Origin: Larix kaempferi
Taxonomy: Eukaryota > Streptophyta > Pinopsida > Pinales > Pinaceae
Direction of reading: 5' to 3'
Assembly: GCA_027924585.1 (NCBI GenBank)
Contig: BSBM01001719.1
Span: 10,993,001-11,057,000, forward strand
DNA length: 64,000 nucleotides
Translations under genes and position numbers: made by a program
Notes under the pieces: generated by a model
What the model was told of the DNA's origin: nothing
Database searches by the model: none
What the model saw: only the letters and a program-made list of their open reading frames with translations
Shown: positions 21,415 through 32,801 of the stretch, piece by piece
How positions within the stretch are numbered: the stretch's first letter is position 1
Layout of the letters: every line of letters begins with the position of its first letter

Positions 21415-23101
21415 CTGTATAGCCATCTGTAGGTGTCCCTCAAAGCCTTTGGGGTGTGAGTTTAAATGGGCCATATAGTGGTGGTATTTGCTCGGATCGA
21501 AAAACCATAAACTCCGTTGGATTTATGACATCAGGATAGTGGAAGGGGTGCCCCTATCCTCTGGTCCCATGGCTCAGGTGTCAACTTTTAGGTCCATTTC
21601 AGAAACTAGGGTTTTTCTTAGTAAGGGACTGTGCAATTTTTGCACATAGGGGTCAACTTTGAAAAATAATCGACCGAGGACTTATGGCTAGAGTTCCCAG
21701 TTGGAACCTTCCTAGACACACTTGTAGTATTTCCCAGAACCTGGTTTTGTTGCACGGTTGGAATTCTATTCCCCCGATAGGTATCCGACAGGTGTCCCTA
21801 AAGGCCTTTGGGATGCGAGTTGGAACGAGCCACAAAATGATGAGCGTGGATTGGATCAACAAACCATCAAATCCGTTGGATTCAAGATATCAGGATAATT
21901 CTAGGGATGCCCCTCTCATTTAGTACCATGGCTTGGGTGTCATATTTTAGGTCCATTTTGGAAACTAGGGTTTTGCTCAGTAAGGGACTGTGCAATTTTT
22001 GCACATAGAGGTCAACTTTGCAAAATCATCGACCAGGGAATTATGGCTAGTGTTCCCAGCTGGAATCCTCCTAGACACACTTGTAGGACTTCCCAGACCT
22101 TGGTTTTGTTGCACGGTTGGAATTCTATTCCCCCGATAGGTATCCAACAGGTGTTCCTGAAGGCCTTTGGGATGCAAGTTGGAATGAGCCATAGAATGAT
22201 GATCGTGGATTAGATTGAAAAACCATCAAATCCATTGGATTCAAGACATCAGGATAGTTCTAGGGTGCTCCTCTCCTCCAGTCCCATCGCTCGAGTGTCA
22301 TATTTTAGGTCCATTTTGGAAAGTAGGGTTTTGCTCCGTAAGGGGCTGTACAATTTTTGCACATAGGGGTCAACTTTGCAAAATCATCGACCATGGACTA
22401 ATGGCTAGAGTTCCCAGCTGGAACCTTCCTAGAAAAGCTTGTAGGACTTCCCGAAACCCGGTTTTGTTGCATGGTTGGAATTCTATGCCTCGAGTAGGTA
22501 TCCAACAGGTGTCCTTGAAGGCCTTTGGGATGCGAGTTGGAATAAGCCATAGAATGACGACCGTGGCTCAAATCGAAAAAATGTTGACTCCGTTGGATTC
22601 AGTACATCAGGATAGCGCTAGGAATGCCTGTCGCCTCTGGTCCCATGGCTGCGGTGTCATCGTTTAGGTCCATTTTGGAAACTAGGGTTTTGCTCAATAA
22701 GGGACCATGCAATTTTTGCACATATGGGTCAACTTTGCAAAATCATCGACCAGGGACTTATGGCTAGCATTCCAAGCTGGAACCTTCCTAGACACACTTT
22801 CAAGACTTCCTGGAACCTGGTTTTGTTGTACGGTTGGAATTCTATGCCCCTGATAGGTATCCAACAGGTGTCCATGAAGGCCTTTGGGATGCGAGTTGGA
22901 ACGATCCATAGAATGATGAACCTGGCTCGGATCGAAAAATCGTTGAATCCATTGGATTCAAGACATCAGGATAGTGCTAGGGGCTCCCCTCTCCTTCGAT
23001 CCCATGGCTCAAGTGTCAATGTTTAGGTCAATTTTGGAAACTAGGGTTTTGCTCAGTAAGGGACTATGCAATTTTTGCACATAGGGGTCAACTTTGCAAA
23101 A
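21415..23101. repeat. 359-bp tandem satellite, about 4.7 copies
   Basis: The marker (G/A)T(G/A)CAATTTTTGCAC occurs at 21,631, 21,990, 22,348, 22,707 and 23,066, giving steps of 359, 358, 359 and 359 bp. Units differ by scattered substitutions. Each unit contains the hairpin-like GTGCAA-TTT-TTGCAC and the word ACTAGGGTTTTGCTC. The short frames inside are not conserved from unit to unit (359 is not a multiple of three), so I do not call genes. Confidence 0.9.
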
Positions 23102-25668
23102 TTTTGATATTGATTCTACAAATAGACATTCAAAGAGTGGCAATCAAACCTACCACATAGAAACCTTGGTAGATTGCTATGTCCTTAGTGTGCCATGTCA
23201 TTTAACATCTCCTTACTGTTCCACTATATTTGCATTTTGAGTAATTAATGTCATTTTTAAGAATTCAAAGTTTCAAATAAAAAATGGAGGTGATGTTTCA
23301 TCGATGATATCCCTCTGATCCTTGCTAGCTTTGTTAGGTCAAAGTCACCATGTGTTATAGCTTGAAATGACACCTCTCCGTCCGTGACGACACTTGCTTC
23401 CCTTGGTCGCATGATGACACTTCTTGAGATCAAGTTAAGTCACACAACAGGACATTTGTGGATGGAGGAGTCATTTGGGACACTAAAAATGGTTGAAATT
23501 ACCTCATTCTTGACCCATTTGATGTATATGACCCTTAGGAACATTTTTCCAAACCAAACCATCTCCTGAAAAGCCTGTTTTTGGCCATTTTTCAATATGA
23601 GCGCGACTCCACTGTTGAAATAGTAGCATGTGTACGCGACTTTGTCTCATTTAAAGTAGCGCCCATTGCCATGTGTACGTGACTTTGTCTACTATAGAGT
23701 AGCGTACACCCTTGTTTTGGTCAAAATCTCGAAATTCGAGTAAGTTAAGTTGGTTGGGAAACCTCTTGAGTGGATGTAACTTCTTTTCCTCTTCCTCAAT
23801 GACTATATAAGAAGGGTAGAAGGGTCATGTGAGAGGACTAAGCCCAATTACAAAGTTATGCTGGAGGAATGGAGACCTTCATCCCCCTCTCTTGTGCTTC
23901 AGTTTTGGTAAACCCTAGTACAATTGCTTAGAGGCTGGGATCCTTGGAGAACAGAAGCAGGAGACCTTGAATCTAGGTTTCGTGAAGTGCCAAGCTTGAA
24001 GGAAGGTATAACTTTATGTACTTGCTTTCATTCATTAATAAAGATCAGACGTTCTTTTCTTTCCAAATATGACCCATTAATGTGTCTTAGATTTGATTAC
24101 TGTTTGATTATAGTTTGATGTCTCTTTATATTATGGATATCAGTATTATATATGTAGTCAAATGTATTTGAGAAAGGTATCAAGTTGTTTTGCAGGTCTG
24201 GGCATTGCGATACTAGATAAGCATTGAAGAGCGAGGGAGGCAAAGCTAGGAACAACCTTCTGAATAAGGTGCCTACATTTCTAAACCCTAATCTCTTCAT
24301 TTATTTGTTGTACTTGTAGAATGCTTGCAAGTCTATCTTTATCACCATAAGTTGGTAGTTTCTCCCCTGAACTATAGGTGCATTTTCCCCACAACACCAT
24401 GAAACTTTGCCATCAAGTTATGGGGGAATACTTTCCAAATAACAATGAACAACCATTACATCATCATTTGTATCAATCAAGTACAATCAATTTTAAATAC
24501 ATTTTCATATGAGGATAATCCATCCTTTTTACAAACATAGGACCATGAACATATTATTTTCCTTCATCAAAACAACATTACGAAGGAAGATCATTAAACT
24601 AGTTAGGTATTTCATTTTCCATGGATTTTGTAGGATTACTTTTTCATTACACATTTTTTATGCACATTCAACATATTTAGAGCCATGATTCACCACTAAG
24701 ATATTTTTTGCAATGAATCATGGTTCGAGGCATGTTCAGGACACTAAATATCGAAAGGATGTACATTTAAACATGAATTAGAATTATGACAAGTGGAAAA
24801 TGGACATATGAAAGAGGTAAAGCACAAACCATGGTCTTACATACTAGGGTTCAGTAAGGATATGGTTTATATCTTCAACAATTTTATGAGAGTGAATTCA
24901 TCACCAGCTATTGGTTATCATATTGGAACAAAATAGGGTCTTACAAACTAGGGTATATTTGTTGTATATTTGACCATATGTACATGAAGGCCCAATGAAT
25001 TTTATTACACTTTAGTTCATGCATTACTTGCCATTGTACTTGATACTTTTCCATTGTTTTTAGCATGCTAGAGTAGGCACACTTCAACGAAACTTCATAG
25101 ATTCTTATGTACGTATCGTTTGATGAAATACAGTAGCATCGATGAAATGTGTAACATCTATTAGATTTCCTCTTAGTTTGTGAAAATGTCATAGTCTTAC
25201 ATTGATGATATGCGTAGCATGTTTTACATGAGAGAGGTTATTCAAACATATTTTGACTTATTTTGTTAACTTTTGTTTTCTCCTTGCAACCATAATCCTG
25301 ATCAATGGGTATGAATCCTTGGAGTTGAAAAAACCCACAATTTTAAATTAGATATCAAATTAGCATGCAAGTACTCAATTCATTGAACTATTGAAAGATA
25401 TTATTAGTTTGTTCCATTAAGATAATGTTTTCATAACACAATGGTGAGATGTTACTTGATCAATGCAATAAATGTAAGAGAATAAATATTGCTTAAAATT
25501 TAATTATATAAATTTCAATAGCATAATTTATCAATTTGTGGAAGAGATAAATCATCACAAGAACAAGTGGAAACTCAAGAGAAAATATGCAATTTATTGT
25601 ATCATGCATTGATAGCTGAATGTTTGTAATACAAAATATGGAAAAGTATCCAACCCTTAAATGGCCTG
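23102..25668. other. No gene recognised; AT-rich, with a small duplication and a TATA-like box
   Basis: At 23,628-23,712 a 43-bp unit starting ATGTGTACG(C/T)GACTTTGTCT is present twice in tandem. ACTATATAAGAAGGG at about 23,803 looks like a TATA box on +, followed by CATTAATAAAGATCAG near 24,030, so a decayed LTR or promoter could lie here. No matching second LTR was found in the window. The rest (24,300-25,668) is AT-rich with no coding similarity. Confidence 0.35.
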
Positions 25669-27966
25669 TCAATGTACATGTATCCCTAAGTACAAAATGC
25701 ACATGTATGTCAAAATACATATATACAGGACTATGAGACATAAAAAATCAATCTTTCGCTTGTTTTTCCCTGACTTTCCTCTATCAACCATCTCCCTAGG
25801 ATCGCTTTGCATCTTAGGATTCTGCAAAAAAAAGATCATTATTTTTATCAAATAACTGCACTAATACCCTACCATTAACAAACTTAAAAAATTAACTTTT
25901 GGACAAATTATTTATGACAAACACTCACCAAATCCAATTGGGGTATAGGTTCCTGCGGTGTGCTCATGGAAGGCCTCTCTATAATTGTTCTCTGCAAATA
26001 AAAGATCATATCTCAATTAATTCAACAATTCAACATTGATCAACATGTTTGCATAAATTGAATAAAAATACTTGGTCATTAATGATATCTCACCACAAGA
26101 GGAGACCCGATCACAACAATGGATTGAGTGGAGGGGCCAAGCACTGTTGCCGCTAATGGCTACAATCACCAAATGAGGAAATAGTTATACTTGCATGAAT
26201 AAACAATATAGTAACATGGTTAAATACTGTGCATTGTAATTGTTGAAATAATTACCTCTGTATGACTTGTTTCTATTACAGATGCGGTACTAACTACATC
26301 ATCAATGACCCTTGTTAGGTGAGGTGTAGATGGATCTCCCGTGTGTTTTCTATAGAGTAAATACACTCCCTTTCTAGGAGTGGAGCCTCTCTTATACACT
26401 TGTCCCTTATGCACATTTGGACTATGAGGAGAGGCAACTTCTCATTGTTTCCTAAATATAGAAGGTGGTGGCTACGATCACCAATTAATGACATAGTTAG
26501 AAATACATTGCTCAATGAAATAACATGCTTTAACAAACTGACACATTTGATGAAATACATACCGATGTTTGATATGCTTCAATCAATTCTAAGAAACACT
26601 CTGCCACCCATTGATCCTATATGGGCACGCTAACGCTTGTTTTCCTGCCAGAAGGGAGCTCACTAAATCATTTCCCTCTGAGGGGGATCTACAACCTACA
26701 ATTTAGAAAATTGTAAATATTAGATCGTGTAACATTAATTAAGTAACATGTGATAAAAAAATAACATGTATTAAAATATTGTCATGTTGAAATAGTTACC
26801 TCAGTGTGAGTTGTTGTCACCGAAGGTATGACAACATCTTGTACATCAGGCGCCTATGGTGCATGAGCCTCTAGAGTATCCTAGGAATCATCAGTGGAAA
26901 ATTCTTGCCCCTCGTCCTCTTCTTGTAGCAGCTATAAGTTTTAAAATCATTAAAAATATTAGCAATATATATATATGTGTATAGCAAGGAAATATAATTT
27001 ACAAACAACACTAAATTGTTAACCATTTACTTACTTGTGTAAAATACCCAGTAAAGCTATCATTTGTCTAGACATGACCAAAGCAAGGATGCTCGCATAC
27101 TGTGCATGGGTGGGGATCTCTCCTGTGCTCATGATGTGTAGGTCTAGTGACACTACTAGATGCTCCTCGACCACTAGAAGGTGGTATCTCTACCCCACCC
27201 GGAGGTGATGGATCTACCCCACCAGGATGTGGTGGCTCTATTCCACCCATAGATGGTGTCGATGATGGCCCTTCCTAGTACATACCTTGAAGATACATGC
27301 TATGGAGAAAAACCGCTTGTGTCAACAGTAGGAATGACTCCTGCATCTGTGGGACCAACTGATGTGCAGGAGGCGCATCTGGCCTGGGTAGCGTCCTGCG
27401 AGGTGGAGCTACTGGACGACTGGGATCTATGTGCCTTGCATTGGGACATTGTTGAGGCATCCCTATCCCAACGCCTTGGTACTCCAATATATCAAAATAA
27501 TTAACATGCTTCCCCAAAACAAATTCTGCGTACATCTTTCTAAGAAAATATAGAGGCATTTCCTTGTTGTTATGTGGTGGTACATCAAATACCATGTACC
27601 ATCGGTCCATCCAATTATCTATGAATGGTTGATATGTACAACACTCGATAGAAATATGCCTTTTGTTTACATTCGGGATTTCACCCGTCTGTGGATCTCC
27701 AAAAAGGGAAAAGATATTTTGTTTCATTATCTTCAACTTCTTAACTTCCATGTAACTAATTCCATCAACATATTCTTGCCTCTTTCTCTCTCTGTATGTC
27801 GCAATATCTTGTAGTGCACCATTTGACCTACTAAAGGTCTCTATCATTGCATCCAAATTGGATGCAAGCATATGGTGCCTATCATCAACAATTGTTATTG
27901 AGGCTCGAATGTCTCTGAGCATGCCAATTTCTCTTTGGATGTCTGAATGTGCATCCATGGTCATCA
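25669..27966 (-). pseudogene. Unknown multi-exon coding region, decayed
   Basis: On - several open stretches are bounded by AG and GT: 27,966-27,035 (acceptor TTTCTATTGCAG, donor GTAAGT), 26,941-26,800, 26,471-26,256, 26,159-26,094, 25,991-25,929 and a last piece from 25,821. The three small exons of 216, 66 and 63 nt keep frame. The long exon carries IQREIGMLRDIRASITIVDD (helical), then WMDRWYMVFDVPPHNNKEMP, then a Pro/Gly-rich tail; it has TAG stops at about 27,272 and 27,065, and exon 26,941-26,800 has two TAG stops. Small exons code for Ser/Thr/Pro-rich peptides such as TQSIVVIGSPLV; the last holds a basic GKSGKNKRK. I do not recognise the family. It may be the second gene of a DNA transposon or a dead host gene. 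Confidence 0.4.
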
Positions 27967-29857
27967 CTGCAATAGAAAAAAAAAATCATTAGAAACATAT
28001 ACATCTGCTATAATGACATCTCTCAAAAATGAAAAATGAAAATTTTTTGTGCAAGAATGAATACATTACAAACATAAATATCATCTCAATATACAATAAT
28101 AACAACTACATGTAAACCAAAGTGGAAGGTGAGGATAAAATATGTGTAAATTGATTAATGATCGATGGCAGAGAGCTCCGAATTCAATTAATACTGAAGG
28201 ATCGAGACAATGGGAGCCTTAAAAGAACTTTATGTACACCTTTCTAGAGCTGAGGTATTGGAGAAGATATTATTTTTCATCCTATACCTTCATAAATTTC
28301 TCCTTTGTATCTAATTCATTTAATGTTCGTGGCCCTTTCCTTGCTCAAAATCTACTGTATGATGAGGAAGATTTGGTGGTGAAGTTCTCTACGTCATTAA
28401 GAAGGGGCAAGATTTTGAATGTGAGGGTTGATCTACACTTGTTCCATGAAGTAAATATCTTATTAGTTTCTAGGTATGAAGACCCAAATCCATTGATTGA
28501 GTGTCTTGGTGGTGAAGGAGGTAAAAAAAGATGTGGTAGTTCATCTTAGCAACAAAGTAAGTGGTGTGTCTGCAAAGGAGGGGAACCTAATCCCTTGGGT
28601 TTTGGGGGATGATGTAAAATCCATCATGCCATTGGGTTGGCTTCACCAGCATTGGTTGGACATTTTTATGGTAAAATAATGTGTGGGAAAATAACATAGG
28701 GTTTGGTTGACTCAAGTCTAGAAAGAAATCCTAGGTTATAGTCCATAGTTCCTCCTCCTAGCCAAATGGTGGATGGCTTTTCTTTTCCAATTTGAAATAG
28801 ATGTGGAAAAAATATTGACAAAAAGTTGGTGTTGGGATTCAAATCCCTTATTGCTTAGGTGGATGCAAAATTCATTAAGGGGATTGATAGTGTTGACACC
28901 AGTTTTGTCCTGGAGGGTTGGAGAAGGTTAGACCCATGAAATAACGAGCAAAAAGGTTCAATCCCATGAAAGAACTAGGCAAGGCCTTGATCTTAGGAAA
29001 TATGACCCCTAAGGGTTCAAATTGGGCCTCTAAAGGATTTGTCCCTAAGTTCAGAGTGAAATAACCAAAGGAGCGTAAGTCTTAACCTAGAAAATGAAGT
29101 TAAATGCAAAAATCCGCCCACAATTAAATGGTTGCACTAGTGAAGGGCGCAAATATATGGAGATAGTGATCAACAACAGAGAAGCAGCTTCGCGATAGAA
29201 GTAGGGTGTGTTTTAAAGCAGAGGTGGAGTGTTTAGCCCATGAGAAAATTGGAAAGTTGATCAATAGACAGAAGGACAGATCTACGGATGACAATTACTT
29301 TGGTGATTTGACATGCGTGGGCAATCGACATTTTCAAGATCTTCGAGATTTTGGCAGACCCCGCGTAATGAAACAATGTAGATATGGCGGAGTTTATATC
29401 TATGGTTACAGATTTGTTCATAGATTAAACATGCACGGAGCATTGACGTCATCCAAATATGCGAACATGGTAGGCGCTGCACCTTTTGACGGTCAGGATC
29501 TAGGAGGAGTCTAGATTGATGGTTGATAGCGTTTTCATGGATCTAAGGTGCAAGATAGGTGGCATAAGGAAGGATCAAAAGCCATGAAGGATTGTGGATT
29601 TAAAGGGGTTAAGGAGATATACGGATTGGGTTTAATCACGGAGATGGAGGGCTCAGAGAAATTTTTCACTGCGATAATTGCTAGGATGATAAGGGAAAGG
29701 AAATAATATAAAATACTACTGCACGGGTACCTGAGTATCATTCGACATGTGCATCAGAAAGCGACAGATGACTGTGCAGAAGCCGACAAATCAACCAGAT
29801 TCTCAGCCCAGCTGTTGATAACTAGGTTGGCCTTATGTTCCATACTAAACTATTTAA
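27967..29857. other. No gene recognised; short frames only
   Basis: Frames at 28,232-28,549 and 29,206-29,514 (+) are the longest. Neither shows a known motif. The second (with FGDLTCVGNRHFQDLRDFGR) lies upstream of the large ORF at 29,858 and could be part of the same old retroelement, between pol and its 3' ORF, but this is a guess. Confidence 0.3.
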
Positions 29858-30640
29858 ATGGATGAACTAATAAAACCCCTAGGTTTCGAAAACCAGAGGA
29901 TAAACGACTTGTTTGGGGATAATGATGCCACGATTTATGACACAGTGCTGATAAATAGCTCCATTGAGAAATATGAGGAAAGGTTGAAGCTAATTAGGGA
30001 GGGAAATGTTGATGTACAAAAGGTTTATCAAACATTTTTCAATTTGTTTGCAATTGACCAAACCCCAAAGTTGTCCTGAGTTTGTCGACTGGTGCGCCAC
30101 TCATTATTCCTCCTCTGAGAGAGTGATTATGGATGCAACCAACTCTAATATCTTGTGCCAAATCAATCCCCTCATTGTTAGAAAGGCCCTATAAATCCCG
30201 GACGATTTCTGTCAGAAGGCCAAAGAATACAGAGAAGAAGCCCTAATTCAACATTTCAGACAGGCCCCAAACGACCTTAAGAAAATTTTCTTCCATTGTA
30301 GCCTGCAACCCAATGTCTCCTTCCAGAACTAGCTTTTCCCCAATGAAGTCAGTCTATTCATAGAAGAGTCCAAATGTGTCATTACCATGTTAGCCCAGTT
30401 CTTAGAATTAGATAATGAGATGTATATCACTGAGCCTTTGATAAGCCTGCTTTTTCCCACGAGCAAATGTCCTCTTGAGCCCAAGAAGCCCAGTTAGTCC
30501 ACCTAGTATGCCTGTCTTAGGTTTGATGAAGCCCTAGCTGAGAATATCCATTCTTAGCTAGTGGAGTTCCCAAAAAATAGAAGCTTTAGATTCCATTCTT
30601 ACCAGCTGAGGATGTTCTTGTCCTTCAATCAAGAGAAGTT

Positions 30641-30645
30641 GCAGA
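30641..30645. repeat. Copia-1 target-site duplication, left copy
   Basis: GCAGA, paired with GTAGA at 38,036-38,040 (one C/T difference). Confidence 0.75.
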
Positions 30646-31250
30646 TGTTAAAATTTGAGCATTAATTCACAATACTCTTGGATCTTTACTGAGAGAATAA
30701 CATATACAATATATCAATGCATAACAATCACAATAAGCATGACAAGCATCACAAGAATCAAAAGCATGAGAGACAAGAGACACAGAGTTTCCGTGGGAAA
30801 AACCCTAAGGTGAAAAACCCCACAACTTCCTCAGAGATAGAGAGAGCAATGGCTCAACCAAAGTACAACCAAAATACACTTGAGATAGTCTCCTAGAGCA
30901 GATGATCGTCCTCCTCACTAGTGCGCCACTTTCTGAGTGAGAGAAGAGTGTCTTTCCAAATAATCCAAATAGAGATCTTCCGATCTCTATTTATACTTAA
31001 CCTGTTTTCCCAGTGACCTTATGGGGCTGACTTGTCTATCTAGATACATCCACAATATAATATATATTTTAGGGCCGACCCCACACATGGTGGTCTAATA
31101 AATCATCGAAAAGTACACACACTTGCGACACTTGTCAATCCACATGACGACACTTCCTTATAGAGGAATAACACATCTCTTATAAGGGTACAATAAATAT
31201 ATATGAAATACATAGATGAAATACATTCCGAAGTTACATATACATCAACA
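30646..31250 (-). repeat. Copia-1 3' LTR
   Basis: 605 bp, TG...CA ends. A TATAAATAG box on - lies at 30,987-30,995. The U5-side end shares ACACTTCC(T)TATAGAGGAATAA and the motif GGTGGTCTAATAA with the Copia-2 LTRs. Confidence 0.9.
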
Positions 31251-31260
31251 CTCCCTCTTA
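31251..31260 (-). other. Copia-1 polypurine tract
   Basis: CTCCCTCTTA on + (TAAGAGGGAG on -) directly borders the 3' LTR. Confidence 0.75.
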
Positions 31261-31499
31261 ACTAGGAAGGTATTTATCAACACAGTTCTGCTAGACAAGT
31301 CTTCTTCTCAGGATCATTGTCATCATCATCATCACTGCTACTGCTATCTCAACCAATCTCTGACTCTACTCATCATAGGAAGTTCTACAGAGCCAGTCCT
31401 TTTTCATACTGGATGTAGGCCCACCACCTGCAGGTCTTCATCATCTATGCGAACGGTCTAATAAAGGTGGCCTCTCAGGATTAATTTTATGTGCGGATG

Positions 31500-32030
31500 C
31501 AATACCGAAAAGAGTATCCTAGGAACATTTATGTGCCTAAGCACAACCGGCAAGATCTTCCAGGACTGATTACATGCATCTCCTCCACAATACCTTTAAA
31601 GAGCATCCTAGGAACATTTATGTGCTGCAGCACGACCGACAAGATCTCTAAAGAGCATCTCAGGACTTATGACGAGCATACAGCTCAACCTCTCGGATCT
31701 CTAGGATTGATTACATGTGGATAGAAAAAACCTTTAAAGAGCATCCCAGGAACATTTATGTGCCGCAACATGACCGTCAAGATCTCTAAAGAGCATCCCA
31801 GGACTAATTATGAGCACACAACTCAACCTCTCGGATCTCCAGGACTGATTACATGTCTCCTTAGTAATACCTCATCCCAGGACTGATTACGAGCACACAT
31901 CTCAACCTATCGGATATCTGAGGACTGATTACATACTACATAGAAATACCAGAAAGAGTACCCCAGGAACATTTATGTGCCACAGCATGACCAACAAGAT
32001 CTCCCAGGACTGATTACATGCTATTTGCAT
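31500..32030 (-). repeat. Irregular repeats CAGGA(C/A)TGATTACATG / AGAGCATCCCAGGA
   Basis: Words AAAGAGCATCCCAGGA, CAGGACTGATTACATG and CTCAACCTCTCGGATCTC recur about six times at irregular 45-110 bp steps. The same words form a tidier array in Copia-2 (41,150-41,740). It lies in the 3' non-coding part of Copia-1. Confidence 0.65.
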
Positions 32031-32204
32031 AACCTGCCACATATCATCTCTGACCTCCAAGTATCAACCTGATACTCATGATGCAACGGATCATCATCAC
32101 ACGAGGCATCATCCTGATGCCCATGATCATACTGATCATCATCACTTGTACCATCCTGGTACATATCATCTGGAGCAACATCCTGAAGCTCATCATCATG
32201 ATCG

Positions 32205-32370
32205 ACCTGATCATACAATGCATCCACCTAATGCACACCAAGTATCTACTTGATACATATTATCATACATGATCCACCTGATCATACAGTGTATCCACCT
32301 GATACAAATACAAATACATGATACATATCAACATACATGATCTACCTGATCATACAATGTATCCACCTAA
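32205..32370 (-). repeat. Single 139-bp unit (TGATCCACCTGATCATACA type)
   Basis: One copy of the unit that is repeated about four times in Copia-2 (41,861-42,440). Confidence 0.6.
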
Positions 32371-32477
32371 TATAGATACATGGTCCAAGAATCCAACATG
32401 ATGCATATACAAATACATACAAATGATCCAACCAATCATATCCAACATCCAACATGATGCGTACATACATATAAATG

Positions 32478-32680
32478 ATCCAACTGATCATATCCAGCAT
32501 CAACACGATGCATACATACATACAAATATAAATGATCCAACTGATCATATCCAGCATCAACACGATGCGTACATACATACAAATATAAATGATCCAACTG
32601 ATCATATCCAGCATCAACACGATGCATACATACATACAAATATAAATGATCCAACTGATCATATCCAGCATCCAACATGA
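32478..32680 (-). repeat. 57-bp minisatellite, about 3.5 copies
   Basis: The unit AATGATCCAACTGATCATAT... recurs at 57-bp spacing (57 = 19 codons), leaving frames open on both strands. It is part of the Copia-1 3' region and has no protein similarity. Confidence 0.8.
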
Positions 32681-32801
32681 TGCATATATAGAGCAGTAAC
32701 TGGAGCATCGTCCTGTTACTCATCATCCAGCGCTTACATCCACAACCATGTGAAGGATCCTCCTTCCAACATGCTTGGGATGGCTTCAGCAAATGTGTCC
32801 A

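Noticed and set aside
21631-21645. GTGCAATTTTTGCAC as a transcription terminator
   Set aside because: A six-base stem in a eukaryotic satellite repeated every 359 bp; no transcription unit ends there.
21415-23101. Several open frames of 70-150 codons on both strands in the satellite
   Set aside because: They shift frame from unit to unit because 359 is not divisible by three, and no motif is visible; chance frames in a repeat.
28232-28679. Two + frames of 60-105 codons
   Set aside because: No motif, start context or repeat support; not distinguishable from chance.
32342-32680. Frames open on both strands over the 57-bp repeat, giving 19-residue protein repeats
   Set aside because: A 57-bp unit without stops stays open by arithmetic; it lies in the 3' non-coding part of Copia-1 and has no protein similarity.
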